Below, piece by piece: positions 19,670 to 26,909 of a stretch of DNA of 39,935 nt. How positions within the stretch are numbered: position 1 is the first letter of the stretch; each line of letters opens with the position of its first letter. The DNA is from a virus: IMG/VR virus record IMGVR_UViG_3300017781_000035, positions 1-39,935 of that record; one strand, given 5' to 3'. The position numbers and the translations under genes were made by a program. The notes under the pieces are model-generated. The model did no database searches. It was not told the origin of the DNA and was given only the letters and a program-made list of their open reading frames with translations.

Positions 19670-19939
19670 TTAATTTATTTTTTGGTACCACTTAGGTACA
19701 GCAAAGTTATAATAGATTCTTAGGTACTTAACTTTATTAACCCAAAATACCATAATAGGATTAAGATAATCTTCTAAGAATTTTTTAAGATGTGGATTCT
19801 TAAACATATATTTTGACATACTTATGTTTAATAAAGTTTTGGAATAATCATATCCTGTATTTTTTAAATTCCAACCTTCTTCATAAGTAGCTCTATATAA
19901 GCTAGGGAATCCTGTTCTATCATTTTTTACTGTAGCCAT
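19670..19939 (-). CDS. Small protein between gp6 and the gp7-like gene, function unknown
   Basis: 89 residues, basic and aromatic (C-terminal YLRIYYNFAVPKWYQKIN). There is no signal peptide or coiled coil. Segment NPIMVFWVNKVKYLRIYY is hydrophobic but interrupted by charges and is unlikely to cross a membrane. The ATG follows the gp6 stop by one base, and the next gene starts 6 bases after its stop. This tight placement between two wedge genes implies a baseplate or assembly role. I do not recognise a family. Confidence 0.65.
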   Translation of the reverse strand: MATVKNDRTGFPSLYRATYEEGWNLKNTGYDYSKTLLNISMSKYMFKNPHLKKFLEDYLNPIMVFWVNKVKYLRIYYNFAVPKWYQKIN

Positions 19940-19940
19940 A

Positions 19941-21797
19941 TTAATTTCCTTTAAGTGCTTTTAACGTTGGTGAATCTTGTAACCTACCTGTATTTAAACC
20001 TCTTGCATTATTTCCAGTAGCAATAGTAGTTCCCCTATTACGTTGAGCTTTATTATATTTTTCTTGCTGTATTTTATTATAAAGATTATTTGGAATAGCT
20101 TCTTTATAGAATACATTTAAAGAACTAATTTTATTAGCTTCAGGTATAGGCTCATAGAAGGTACCATTTCTGTCTTTCCACCCTCCTCTTATAATAGCTA
20201 ATTCATCATTCCCAATAAGAACATCACCAAAACTATCTAATCCTAATTGAGGATCTTCGCCTTCTTTTAGTACAATCTTTTTGTTTTCAATTAAAACTCT
20301 TTGGTCAGTTACAGGATCTGTGCCATACACTTTTACAAAATAAAAACCATTTCTAATTGCTTCTTCATTCTGTTCTGAAATAAAGAATACATTTACAGAA
20401 TCTACACCTTCTACATTTTCAATAATAGAAATAATATCCGATCTTGGAATTCTATCTCTTCTATTAACATTTAAGAAATAATCATCTAGGTTCTTTCTAA
20501 TTTCTACTCTTATGGCATCTTTATCAAAATTTTCAAAATATCTTATTACAACATTCAGAGCATACTTTCTAATAATAGGATCCTTGATTCTAACCTCAGC
20601 AGTAACAACCTGTCTTCCACTTTTATTTAAAATTTCATAAGTCATTTCCTTTTCAGCATCAGTCATAGTAAATTCTACTTCTGGTACATTAAAGTAATCT
20701 AAATCGCTAGTTAATTTTTTCTTTACATCAGGAATTAAAAATAAGTAAATAATATTATCATCATCTAAGTATTGATCATTCTTTGTATTGTAAGCATCTA
20801 TAAAAGACCAAAAATCATACTTGCTTAAATAGTAAATATAATTATTAGGATTAGCTAATACAAATGAATTACTTGCATACGGTGCAATTAACCTAGTAAA
20901 TGCAGGATCTTCAGAATTAGAACCAAACATAGGATTTCTTGTAATGTTTAATGCAAGAACTTCATTTAAATCTACTTGCTCACCAGATGAATCTGTACCT
21001 GGTTCAGAAAATTTAATATCCAATTGTTTTCCTCCAATGTTTCCAGCACTTCCTCTTGTCTTAACATAAGTTACTCGTATTCTTGATCCTAATGCTGGAG
21101 GTTGTCCAAATTGATTATTTCCAAAGAATACACTTAATCCTCCATTAACACTAGTTTTAACCATAGCGCATTCCTCGCCATTATTCATATCATAAATAGA
21201 TTCTTCTAACTTCCATCTTTTACCATCTACAAAAACTTCAACTAAATATTGATCGGTAGGCTCCTTTGTAGTTAGGTTATAACTTTGTAAAGCTAAGCCA
21301 GTACCAGTAAATGATTGATCTTCCTTTTCTCCTTGTATAACCTCAACATTTATAAATGCCGAGTTTGTTTTTTCTAATCTTATAAAATCACTATTAAATC
21401 TTAAGAAATAAGTTAATCCATTATTACCTATTTCAAAACTCGAACCATTCATAATTTGTACATAGTCACCATTCACAAGGCTAGATGCACTTGTATTTAA
21501 TCTTAATCCAATAATACCTCTTGCAGATATTCCTCTTGTAGGATCATGTCCAGTAAGTCTGGATAAACCATATATGGATTCTATATTTCTTGCTCTTGAT
21601 ATATTAAGTTCTGTTGCAACGGCTTCAATATAAAAGAAAATCATTTCACCTAGATTTGCTACAACAGTTAATACTTGCCCAAACGGTGAAGCAGGTGTAA
21701 AAGTTTCTCTTGCTTGGTCGTAAGTACGTTGCAGGTATTCAAATGAATCTTGAAATAACTCAGTGGCTCTTAATCGTGTTTTACTAAAGAATGACAT
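19941..21797 (-). CDS. gp6-like baseplate wedge protein (baseplate J family)
   Basis: 618 residues, close to the usual length of T4 gp6. The N-terminus is helical (LFQDSFEYLQRTYDQA), followed by the J-family pattern: ELNISRARNIESIYGLSRL, a Gly-rich beta segment (GIIGLRLNTSASSLVNGD), VTYVKTRGSAGNIGG near residue 245, then the alpha/beta region with TAEVRIKDPIIRKYALNVVI and the helical dimerisation part around VEIRKNLDDYFLNVNRRDRI. gp6 forms the inner iris of the baseplate and, with gp7 and gp53, the wedge core. It follows gp25 by 13 bases, the standard order in contractile-tail gene clusters. This is one of the most secure assignments here. Confidence 0.88.
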   Translation of the reverse strand: MSFFSKTRLRATELFQDSFEYLQRTYDQARETFTPASPFGQVLTVVANLGEMIFFYIEAVATELNISRARNIESIYGLSRLTGHDPTRGISARGIIGLRLNTSASSLVNGDYVQIMNGSSFEIGNNGLTYFLRFNSDFIRLEKTNSAFINVEVIQGEKEDQSFTGTGLALQSYNLTTKEPTDQYLVEVFVDGKRWKLEESIYDMNNGEECAMVKTSVNGGLSVFFGNNQFGQPPALGSRIRVTYVKTRGSAGNIGGKQLDIKFSEPGTDSSGEQVDLNEVLALNITRNPMFGSNSEDPAFTRLIAPYASNSFVLANPNNYIYYLSKYDFWSFIDAYNTKNDQYLDDDNIIYLFLIPDVKKKLTSDLDYFNVPEVEFTMTDAEKEMTYEILNKSGRQVVTAEVRIKDPIIRKYALNVVIRYFENFDKDAIRVEIRKNLDDYFLNVNRRDRIPRSDIISIIENVEGVDSVNVFFISEQNEEAIRNGFYFVKVYGTDPVTDQRVLIENKKIVLKEGEDPQLGLDSFGDVLIGNDELAIIRGGWKDRNGTFYEPIPEANKISSLNVFYKEAIPNNLYNKIQQEKYNKAQRNRGTTIATGNNARGLNTGRLQDSPTLKALKGN

Positions 21798-21810
21798 TCA
21801 ATTTTTTATT

Positions 21811-22173
21811 TTAAAAAAGAGCTCCTATGACTCTTATTTCATTAACAAAAATATCAACTAAACAACCGTCAACTTCAGCAGTGGAATAAAATGATACTAC
21901 TGTTTCAACATTAAATCCACCTTGTTCAGGTAAACAATAAGCCGATATTTGGCTAGTGATATTGTTTGCTATAACTGTTTCACTTAAGACTAAAGAAAAT
22001 ATTAAATCTTCTAAATTAGCACCCATACCTGGTGCCCCTAATACATCGCCTCGTCTTGTAAAAAGACAATTTTCAATCTTAAGAATTAGTTGAGATAGTT
22101 CATCACTGACTTCTAAAGTATTCTCATTATACTTAGGAGCCGTTATATCTCTACTATAAATATCTTTAATCAT
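21811..22173 (-). CDS. gp25-like baseplate wedge protein (GPW/gp25 family)
   Basis: 120 residues, the usual length for gp25. The central motif LFTRRGDVLGAPGMGANLED at residues 37-56 matches the family pattern: strand, 'T..G', Gly-rich turn, helix LEDLIF. The C-terminal half is a strand-helix-strand segment (VETVVSFYSTAE, then CLVDIFVNEI). gp25 nucleates sheath polymerisation at the baseplate and resembles the sheath fold. It is followed directly by gp6. A 60-bp gap before it holds a copy of the 14-base promoter-like motif flanked by a short inverted repeat, so transcription of the wedge block may be boosted here. Confidence 0.85.
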   Translation of the reverse strand: MIKDIYSRDITAPKYNENTLEVSDELSQLILKIENCLFTRRGDVLGAPGMGANLEDLIFSLVLSETVIANNITSQISAYCLPEQGGFNVETVVSFYSTAEVDGCLVDIFVNEIRVIGALF

Positions 22174-22175
22174 GG

Positions 22176-22203
22176 GAGAACAATTATTTTATTATATATT
22201 CTC
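22176..22203 (-). promoter_or_regulatory. Promoter-like AT core within a short inverted repeat upstream of gp25
   Basis: The coding strand holds AATATATAATAAAA (22200-22187), identical to two other leaders. It is flanked by GAGAA (22203-22199) and TTCTC (22180-22176), which end two bases before the ATG; a G-U pair and one more pair could extend the RNA stem to seven. A 5-bp arm alone is not significant in this AT-rich DNA. The shared motif is the stronger evidence. Confidence 0.45.
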
Positions 22204-22233
22204 TTTAAATTTAATAGCTTTCAGATTATAAAA

Positions 22234-23097
22234 TTATCCAGTAAAAAAGTAGTCAACCCCTTCATCACCTTTAATTTCTTCAACTACTCTATCTACTTCA
22301 TCTCTTCCTTCTGTTGAAATTAAATCATAATTAATAGTAATGTTACCAGGCAGGTTAAACGAGAATGTACCTAAGATTCTTGCTAACTGTATTTTAGCCT
22401 GTCCAATACAATATCTAACAAATGCTTCATCTTGAAATAACGCACAATCAGGAATCGTTGAAAATATTTCAAAGATAACCGCTCTTTTTGGTAATTGCCC
22501 TTGGAATCTAAACTTTTTAGTTAATCTATTATATGTATAAGATATCTGTGGTAAGAGTACTTGTCTTGTATTATCTAAGAATAAAGAATTAACTACATAG
22601 TACATTAAATTTTCACTACCTATACCTGCACCATACACATCACTATAAATAAATTTGTCAATGGAAAAATCTACATCTCCTGCATTAAAACTATAATCAC
22701 CAAAGCCACCATCTTCACCACTAAAACCGCCTATTTCAAATACATCATTAACTGAATAAACTCTAGATGGCATTGGTACAATTCCTCTAGGATTATTAAT
22801 GTTTGCTTTATTAGTAATAGTTTCTTTATCTTTACCAGATCCAAATGGGACTCCTTGTTTAAACTCCTTTGTATGTAATGCTCCAGCAGGTAAAGCAATA
22901 TACATCTGTTCTACACTGTCTTCATATATTTTATAAAAATAACCTTTTGCTCTTTGTATAATATGAGCCAATTCCTTTTTAGGAACTGTAAACGGTATTT
23001 GGCAAGCAATAGTTAGATCATCATTAATTTCTTTTATTAATGCATCTAAACATGCTGCTTCTTCCGGATCATTACAATAAGTATTTTTGTTAGCCAT
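22234..23097 (-). CDS. Virion structural protein (baseplate or neck associated)
   Basis: 287 residues. An N-terminal helical domain (KKELAHIIQRAKGYFYKIYE, residues about 40-59) is followed by a Gly/Phe/Asp-rich loop (about residues 120-150). The C-terminal domain has a helix-strand pattern: FVRYCIGQAKIQLARILGTF, LPGNITINYDLISTEG, then a Glu-rich helix and DYFFTG. Proteins with this layout occur in large contractile-tailed phages as uncharacterised virion components, as far as I can recall. Its position, after the amidoligase and before gp25, favours a baseplate or neck role. It has no catalytic motif. Its upstream gap is 6 bases, so it probably shares the amidoligase transcript. Confidence 0.65.
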   Translation of the reverse strand: MANKNTYCNDPEEAACLDALIKEINDDLTIACQIPFTVPKKELAHIIQRAKGYFYKIYEDSVEQMYIALPAGALHTKEFKQGVPFGSGKDKETITNKANINNPRGIVPMPSRVYSVNDVFEIGGFSGEDGGFGDYSFNAGDVDFSIDKFIYSDVYGAGIGSENLMYYVVNSLFLDNTRQVLLPQISYTYNRLTKKFRFQGQLPKRAVIFEIFSTIPDCALFQDEAFVRYCIGQAKIQLARILGTFSFNLPGNITINYDLISTEGRDEVDRVVEEIKGDEGVDYFFTG

Positions 23098-23103
23098 ACT
23101 ATT

Positions 23104-24396
23104 TTATATTTTTTCTATTTCAATTACTTCAGTATTTTCAAATCTAGCTAATTTAGTAGCTCTACCTTTTCTAAATATACCTCCGTCCATTTCTCCACTA
23201 AAAACACCTCTCATTCCAAAAACATATGAATCTTTGCACATTACATTTTTACTAACATATGAATCTTCAATTTTACAATCACTAGCATCTGTAGCTCCAA
23301 AAAGATTACATTCAGTTACTGAAGTATTTAGTAATTCACAGTTAAAGATATCACATTTAATAAGGTTACCTTGTATCTTACTATCTACTATATCAATACC
23401 AGCTAATTCATAACATCTTAATAATTCAGTATCTTTAATCTGCATTCTACCTGTATCCGCATCATAGTTAATTAAACCTCTTTTCATATCTGCTTTTGTT
23501 AAAAGTTCAAATATTTTTTCTCTCATCTTAGGATAGAATGTTTCTACAATTTGATCACTTGTATTTAAGTCTACCATTAATCTTATATCTGGAAACTTTT
23601 TCTTAAATGAAGAATAATCTCTATATGATTGAATAACTCCTCTATGCTTTTCAAGAAGAGAATCTAATTTCTGCAAATCTTTTTCTGTATAAGTTGGATT
23701 CATTAATGATTCATATAAAGATATAACAAAATGCTCAGTAAGATTCATAATAGTATTGTACTTCTTTTCATAATCTTTACCACCAAGATATCTAAATTCA
23801 ATATAATTTTTAGGAAGCTTTGAAAAGTTTACCCCATAATACTTTTCTGTAACAAACATATAATTTTTCCATAACCTTTTTTCAGGAGACGGTTGAGTCA
23901 TACCACTAAGAGGAACGATAAATTTTATAGATTTTGCATAAACTGAATCTTTTCTATTAGGAAAAGCTTCATAAACTTTTTCTTCATTAAAGTTTAAAAC
24001 AAATTTACCAATATCTAATTTTGAAATATTAACAGGAGTACCTAGTTTACTTCCATCAAAAGCTACATTAATATGAATAGAACATCTTTCATTAGTAGAT
24101 CCATTTTCTCTAATCCACTTTAATGTTTTTGCAATAATAAGTTTTGATTCTACAAACGGCATAGGACCTGTAACCAACTCAATCATTCCAGTTCCACCAG
24201 AATTATCAGGCTCTAATTTAAAAATTTCATCAGTAGGAGTAAATTCACTATGAGCCTTTTCTTCTATTCGGATCTGTTTATTTAAAACATTAGATAGGTT
24301 ATGTTTAACCTCTTCTAATCCTTCATTTGAAAAGAATTCAAATTCTAATCCAATCCTGGAAGAGTATATTGCATTTAATTGTTCGTTAGAGTACAT
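23104..24396 (-). CDS. Amidoligase-family enzyme with pentapeptide-repeat-like C-terminus
   Basis: 430 residues. Residues 1-210 show the order of motifs of the putative amidoligase family (COOH-NH2 ligases of the glutamine-synthetase/GCS-like fold): RIGLEFEF at 14-21; D64-N65-S66 and ELVTGPM at 73-79; CSIHINV with H108; PNRKD at 146-150; YIEFR at 198-202. The acidic, Asp/Ser, His and Glu-x-Arg residues would form the ATP/metal and substrate sites. Such enzymes are thought to join a carboxylate to an amine in peptides or cell-wall material. A helical linker leads to residues about 335-408, a Cys-rich series of five-residue steps (for example CDIFNCELLNTSVTECNLFG) resembling a pentapeptide beta-helix. 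The gene sits between S1-like and structural genes. An AGGAA site 4 bases before ATG is unusual here and lies in an inverted-repeat arm. The substrate is unknown; the family call is fairly confident. Confidence 0.78.
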   Translation of the reverse strand: MYSNEQLNAIYSSRIGLEFEFFSNEGLEEVKHNLSNVLNKQIRIEEKAHSEFTPTDEIFKLEPDNSGGTGMIELVTGPMPFVESKLIIAKTLKWIRENGSTNERCSIHINVAFDGSKLGTPVNISKLDIGKFVLNFNEEKVYEAFPNRKDSVYAKSIKFIVPLSGMTQPSPEKRLWKNYMFVTEKYYGVNFSKLPKNYIEFRYLGGKDYEKKYNTIMNLTEHFVISLYESLMNPTYTEKDLQKLDSLLEKHRGVIQSYRDYSSFKKKFPDIRLMVDLNTSDQIVETFYPKMREKIFELLTKADMKRGLINYDADTGRMQIKDTELLRCYELAGIDIVDSKIQGNLIKCDIFNCELLNTSVTECNLFGATDASDCKIEDSYVSKNVMCKDSYVFGMRGVFSGEMDGGIFRKGRATKLARFENTEVIEIEKI

Positions 24397-24400
24397 GTAG

Positions 24401-24433
24401 TTCCTGATTTGTTTATATATTTACAATCAGGAA
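24401..24433 (-). promoter_or_regulatory. Perfect 9-bp inverted repeat enclosing a TATATAAA core and ending in the amidoligase ribosome-binding site
   Basis: On the coding strand, TTCCTGATT (24433-24425) and AATCAGGAA (24409-24401) are exact reverse complements with a 15-base spacer GTAAATATATAAACA. The downstream arm contains AGGAA, a Shine-Dalgarno-like site four bases before the amidoligase ATG. A transcript read through from the S1-like gene would fold and hide that site. A transcript started from the TATATAAA box would begin near or in the downstream arm and leave it free. T4 genes e and soc use this logic to restrict translation to late transcripts. The sequence is direct; the mechanism is inferred. 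Confidence 0.6.
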
Positions 24434-24438
24434 TGCAG

Positions 24439-25578
24439 TTATACAATGTTCATTGTAATTTTTCTATCATTAACATTCACACTACCAATCTTAACATTAA
24501 TAATATCCCCTTTTGCAATTTCTCGGTTCTTTAGTTTTGATTTATGAACTAAACCACTTATACCTTTTTCTAATTCTACAAAGGCACCATAAGAAGTTAA
24601 TTTAGTTACTTTTCCTTCAGTAACCATCATAGGTTTATATTTCTCATCTGCACCATCCCATAAATCAATTTTAGGACCTAACTGACTTAATATGATTTTC
24701 CTATCAGTAATAATTTCTTTAGTCCAAAATTTAATTTCATCGCCAGGTTTAATACTTTTATCATTTAAAGCATTTTGATATTCTTCACTTAATTCAGCCT
24801 TAGGAATTAACCCAGTTAAACATTCGTCAAATTCAGCAAATACCCCAAACTTAGTAGTACCTGTAACAAAACCAACTTTTTCTTCTTTAATATTTTCCTT
24901 AAGATTTTCAATAGTAGTAGGAATCATTGTTCTTAAATATTCTCTATGAGAAACTACAACAGTGTCTTTTTCTTTAGAGAATGTAATTGGCATAACAATT
25001 AAATCCTTTCCTACAATAGCATTGAAGTCATGTAATTTATTTAAACCTCCTAATGATCCTGGCATAAAACATTTAATACCTGCAACATCTACCCAATAAC
25101 CACCATGAATTAATTCTTTAACTTTCCCAGTAAAACCTATAGAACTGTTTCCAATAGCATCTTTTATTTCTTTTAACTTAACTTCCATTAAAGCATCAGA
25201 AATTGAAGCGATAACATCACCAGTTTTACTAGTTTTAATTTTTACATCAATTTCCATACCTACCTTTAATTGTTCTACAATATAATCAGGTTCTTTGGTT
25301 AATACACAATAAGCGGTATGTTTTGATTGAATATCAATTAATGCCCTAGTCCTATCTTCTGATATAAAGGATATTTCACCTCTTGTAGTATAGTCAACTT
25401 TATCTTCTGTTAGTTGTGCTTTCTTTAGAGTGGCATCAGTTACACCATACATAGATAATACATCAGGTGCATATGATTCGTTACACATAAGTTTGACTCC
25501 ATGCGGTACTTGTACCTTTACTGTTTTTGTATCAAATGGATCATCACTTAATTGTACGGTAATTTCTTGTTCAATCAT
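24439..25578 (-). CDS. Ribosomal protein S1-like RNA-binding protein with four S1 domains
   Basis: 379 residues. After about 60 residues of N-terminal extension, four OB-fold S1 domains are visible: about 64-128 (GEISFISEDRTRALIDIQS), 148-214 (GKVKELIHGGYWVDVAGIKC, ending VVVSHREYL), 234-300 (GFVTGTTKFGVFAEFDECLT, then GDEIKFWTKEI) and 319-379 (GKVTKLTSYGAFVELEKGIS, then DRKITMNIV). VVVSHREYL matches the VVSRR signature at the end of domain 2 of bacterial bS1, so the protein corresponds to a short bS1 and not to a single-domain factor. Bacterial S1 binds the 30S subunit and mRNA and promotes initiation on structured or SD-poor messages. It lies in a baseplate operon after an 89-bp gap with promoter-like DNA and two palindromes. 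A role in favouring phage mRNA is inferred; RNA-chaperone or packaging roles are possible. Confidence 0.88.
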   Translation of the reverse strand: MIEQEITVQLSDDPFDTKTVKVQVPHGVKLMCNESYAPDVLSMYGVTDATLKKAQLTEDKVDYTTRGEISFISEDRTRALIDIQSKHTAYCVLTKEPDYIVEQLKVGMEIDVKIKTSKTGDVIASISDALMEVKLKEIKDAIGNSSIGFTGKVKELIHGGYWVDVAGIKCFMPGSLGGLNKLHDFNAIVGKDLIVMPITFSKEKDTVVVSHREYLRTMIPTTIENLKENIKEEKVGFVTGTTKFGVFAEFDECLTGLIPKAELSEEYQNALNDKSIKPGDEIKFWTKEIITDRKIILSQLGPKIDLWDGADEKYKPMMVTEGKVTKLTSYGAFVELEKGISGLVHKSKLKNREIAKGDIINVKIGSVNVNDRKITMNIV

Positions 25579-25602
25579 TTTTTTATTTTTAGAAGTTATT
25601 AT

Positions 25603-25617
25603 AGATTATATATTACT
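25603..25617 (-). promoter_or_regulatory. Promoter-like AT box upstream of the S1-like gene
   Basis: The coding strand reads AGTAATATATAATCT about 25-40 bases before the ATG. It shares AATATATAAT with the boxes upstream of the genes starting at 22173, 32278 and 33965. Flanking TAGAT/ATCTA arms are only 5 bp and may be chance. Confidence 0.45.
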
Positions 25618-25627
25618 CTTTAGGTAT

Positions 25628-25651
25628 CTAATATTAGTTATACTTATAAGT
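25628..25651. promoter_or_regulatory. Two tandem 10-bp palindromes upstream of the S1-like gene
   Basis: CTAATATTAG (25628-25637) and ACTTATAAGT (25642-25651) are each perfect palindromes, 4 bp apart, directly upstream of the promoter-like box in the longest intergenic gap of the window. They could be a dimeric operator. AT-rich palindromes also arise by chance. Confidence 0.35.
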
Positions 25652-25667
25652 TAGTTGATTGTTTAAG

Positions 25668-25961
25668 TTATACAGGAATAATTGGTGGAGATGGTGCTGT
25701 GGTTGCTCCAGTACCTGCCGGTGGCGGTGCCACTACAAGTTGTCCTGGTGGTACAATCAAAGTTTGTGATCTTATGTATGCATCGATAGCAGGGCCCGCT
25801 ATAGCAGCAAAGGCCGCTCCTCCTGCTGCTTTAATTTGAGTTTCAGAAACTATTTCCTTTGAATTGTCTATGTTAGTCTGAGCAGCTTCCTCCATTGCAG
25901 TGATTCCTGCAACAAATGCTGAGTCCATAGCTGCTAATATTATTGATGGTACTAATGGCAT
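25668..25961 (-). CDS. Small Ala/Pro-rich protein next to the spike gene
   Basis: 97 residues. The N-terminal 65 residues are helical and Ala-rich (IILAAMDSAFVAGITAMEEA, then AAGGAAFAAIAGPAIDAYIR). The C-terminal 30 residues are a Pro/Gly/Ala/Thr tail (VPPGQLVVAPPP to PPIIPV). There is no PAAR-type metal-binding pattern, so it is not an obvious spike tip. Its position right after the gp5-like spike, 30 bases downstream, with an AT-rich promoter-like leader, suggests a spike- or hub-associated virion protein. The helices are too polar and short to call a holin with confidence. I do not recognise a family. Confidence 0.65.
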   Translation of the reverse strand: MPLVPSIILAAMDSAFVAGITAMEEAAQTNIDNSKEIVSETQIKAAGGAAFAAIAGPAIDAYIRSQTLIVPPGQLVVAPPPAGTGATTAPSPPIIPV

Positions 25962-25980
25962 AATTTAATTATTTAATTTA

Positions 25981-25994
25981 TAGTTTATATATTA
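25981..25994 (-). promoter_or_regulatory. Promoter-like AT box after the spike gene
   Basis: The coding strand reads TAATATATAAACTA, overlapping the spike stop codon (TAA). It shares TAAATATATAAAC-like sequence with the box inside the amidoligase inverted repeat. It may start transcription of the accessory block (97-residue protein, S1-like, amidoligase). Confidence 0.35.
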
Positions 25995-26909
25995 GTCAGT
26001 TGTATTCTTTGTACTTAATGCAGGATTTCCTGGTGCCATTGGAGGACTGGTTGGTGAACCATGATTTCCAATATGTGTATGATTATTATAAAGATCATTA
26101 ATAAACTGAGTACCTTTAAGTACAGCATCGGTGCCTTGTTCTCCTAATGTAATCTTTGGAGAATTTAAATGAGTAGATCCTGTAGCGGTAATCACAGCAT
26201 CAACACAGTTAACAAGACAATTAGCATCAGCATTAATTACAGTATCAGCTCCACTATTAATTGTAAATTGAGCAGAATGTGTAAATGTTATATTTCCATC
26301 ATTAAGCATTACAATAGAATCTCCGTTTGCATTTATTATTTCAACAGAGTTATCAGGTTTTACATTTACTGTGGTTGGACCTTCTGTTGTAGTATAGTCC
26401 ATCATTAATCCTTTTTCCTCTGTAAAGAAAACTTTAATATGTTCACCTTCTCTTTCGTTGGTTACTTCTGAGACACCATCCTGTAATTCTCCAGTTAAAC
26501 CAAATGCTGTATCATAAATTAATACATGAGAATTCTGGTAGGATGGTTCTACTTCAGCTTTTGTTTCATCTGAAGGATAAATGTTTTCATGATAAACTGG
26601 TTGATAATAATTACCATTGTCAAATGTAATTCTAACAATAGAACCTAATTTAGGAATTTCAAATTTACCGCTTCCACTATTACTACCACCATACATTAAT
26701 TGATGAGGTCTTGCCCAAGGTAAAGCAACGGTTGGAATCTTAAATGCACTTTGTGGATCCTCAGGATCTACACGATCATCCATTTTACCGTATACCCTAA
26801 TCTTGCATCTACCTTCAAAGATATCATCATTAGTATCTTCAACGATTCCTACCCATTGAGTAGTTCGCAAATCGTCGGCATTAAAATTTGCTGGATTAAC
26901 TTTTCCCAT
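25992..26909 (-). CDS. gp5-like baseplate central spike protein without lysozyme domain
   Basis: 305 residues. Residues about 17-115 form the OB-fold of gp5/VgrG spikes: WVGIVEDTNDDIFEGRCKIR, VALPWARPHQ and FEIPKLGSIVRITFDNGNYY. The C-terminal half (about 165-255) has short strands with Asp/Asn turns (VEIINANGDSIVMLNDGNIT), consistent with the trimeric beta-helix needle. The end carries HTHIGNHGSPTSPPM, a motif often seen at the end of gp5-like and Mu gp45-like spikes. T4 gp5 has a lysozyme domain between OB-fold and helix; here there is no room for one. It starts where the preceding gene stops (TAATG overlap). The spike punctures the outer membrane at contraction. The assignment is secure. 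Confidence 0.88.
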   Translation of the reverse strand: MGKVNPANFNADDLRTTQWVGIVEDTNDDIFEGRCKIRVYGKMDDRVDPEDPQSAFKIPTVALPWARPHQLMYGGSNSGSGKFEIPKLGSIVRITFDNGNYYQPVYHENIYPSDETKAEVEPSYQNSHVLIYDTAFGLTGELQDGVSEVTNEREGEHIKVFFTEEKGLMMDYTTTEGPTTVNVKPDNSVEIINANGDSIVMLNDGNITFTHSAQFTINSGADTVINADANCLVNCVDAVITATGSTHLNSPKITLGEQGTDAVLKGTQFINDLYNNHTHIGNHGSPTSPPMAPGNPALSTKNTTD

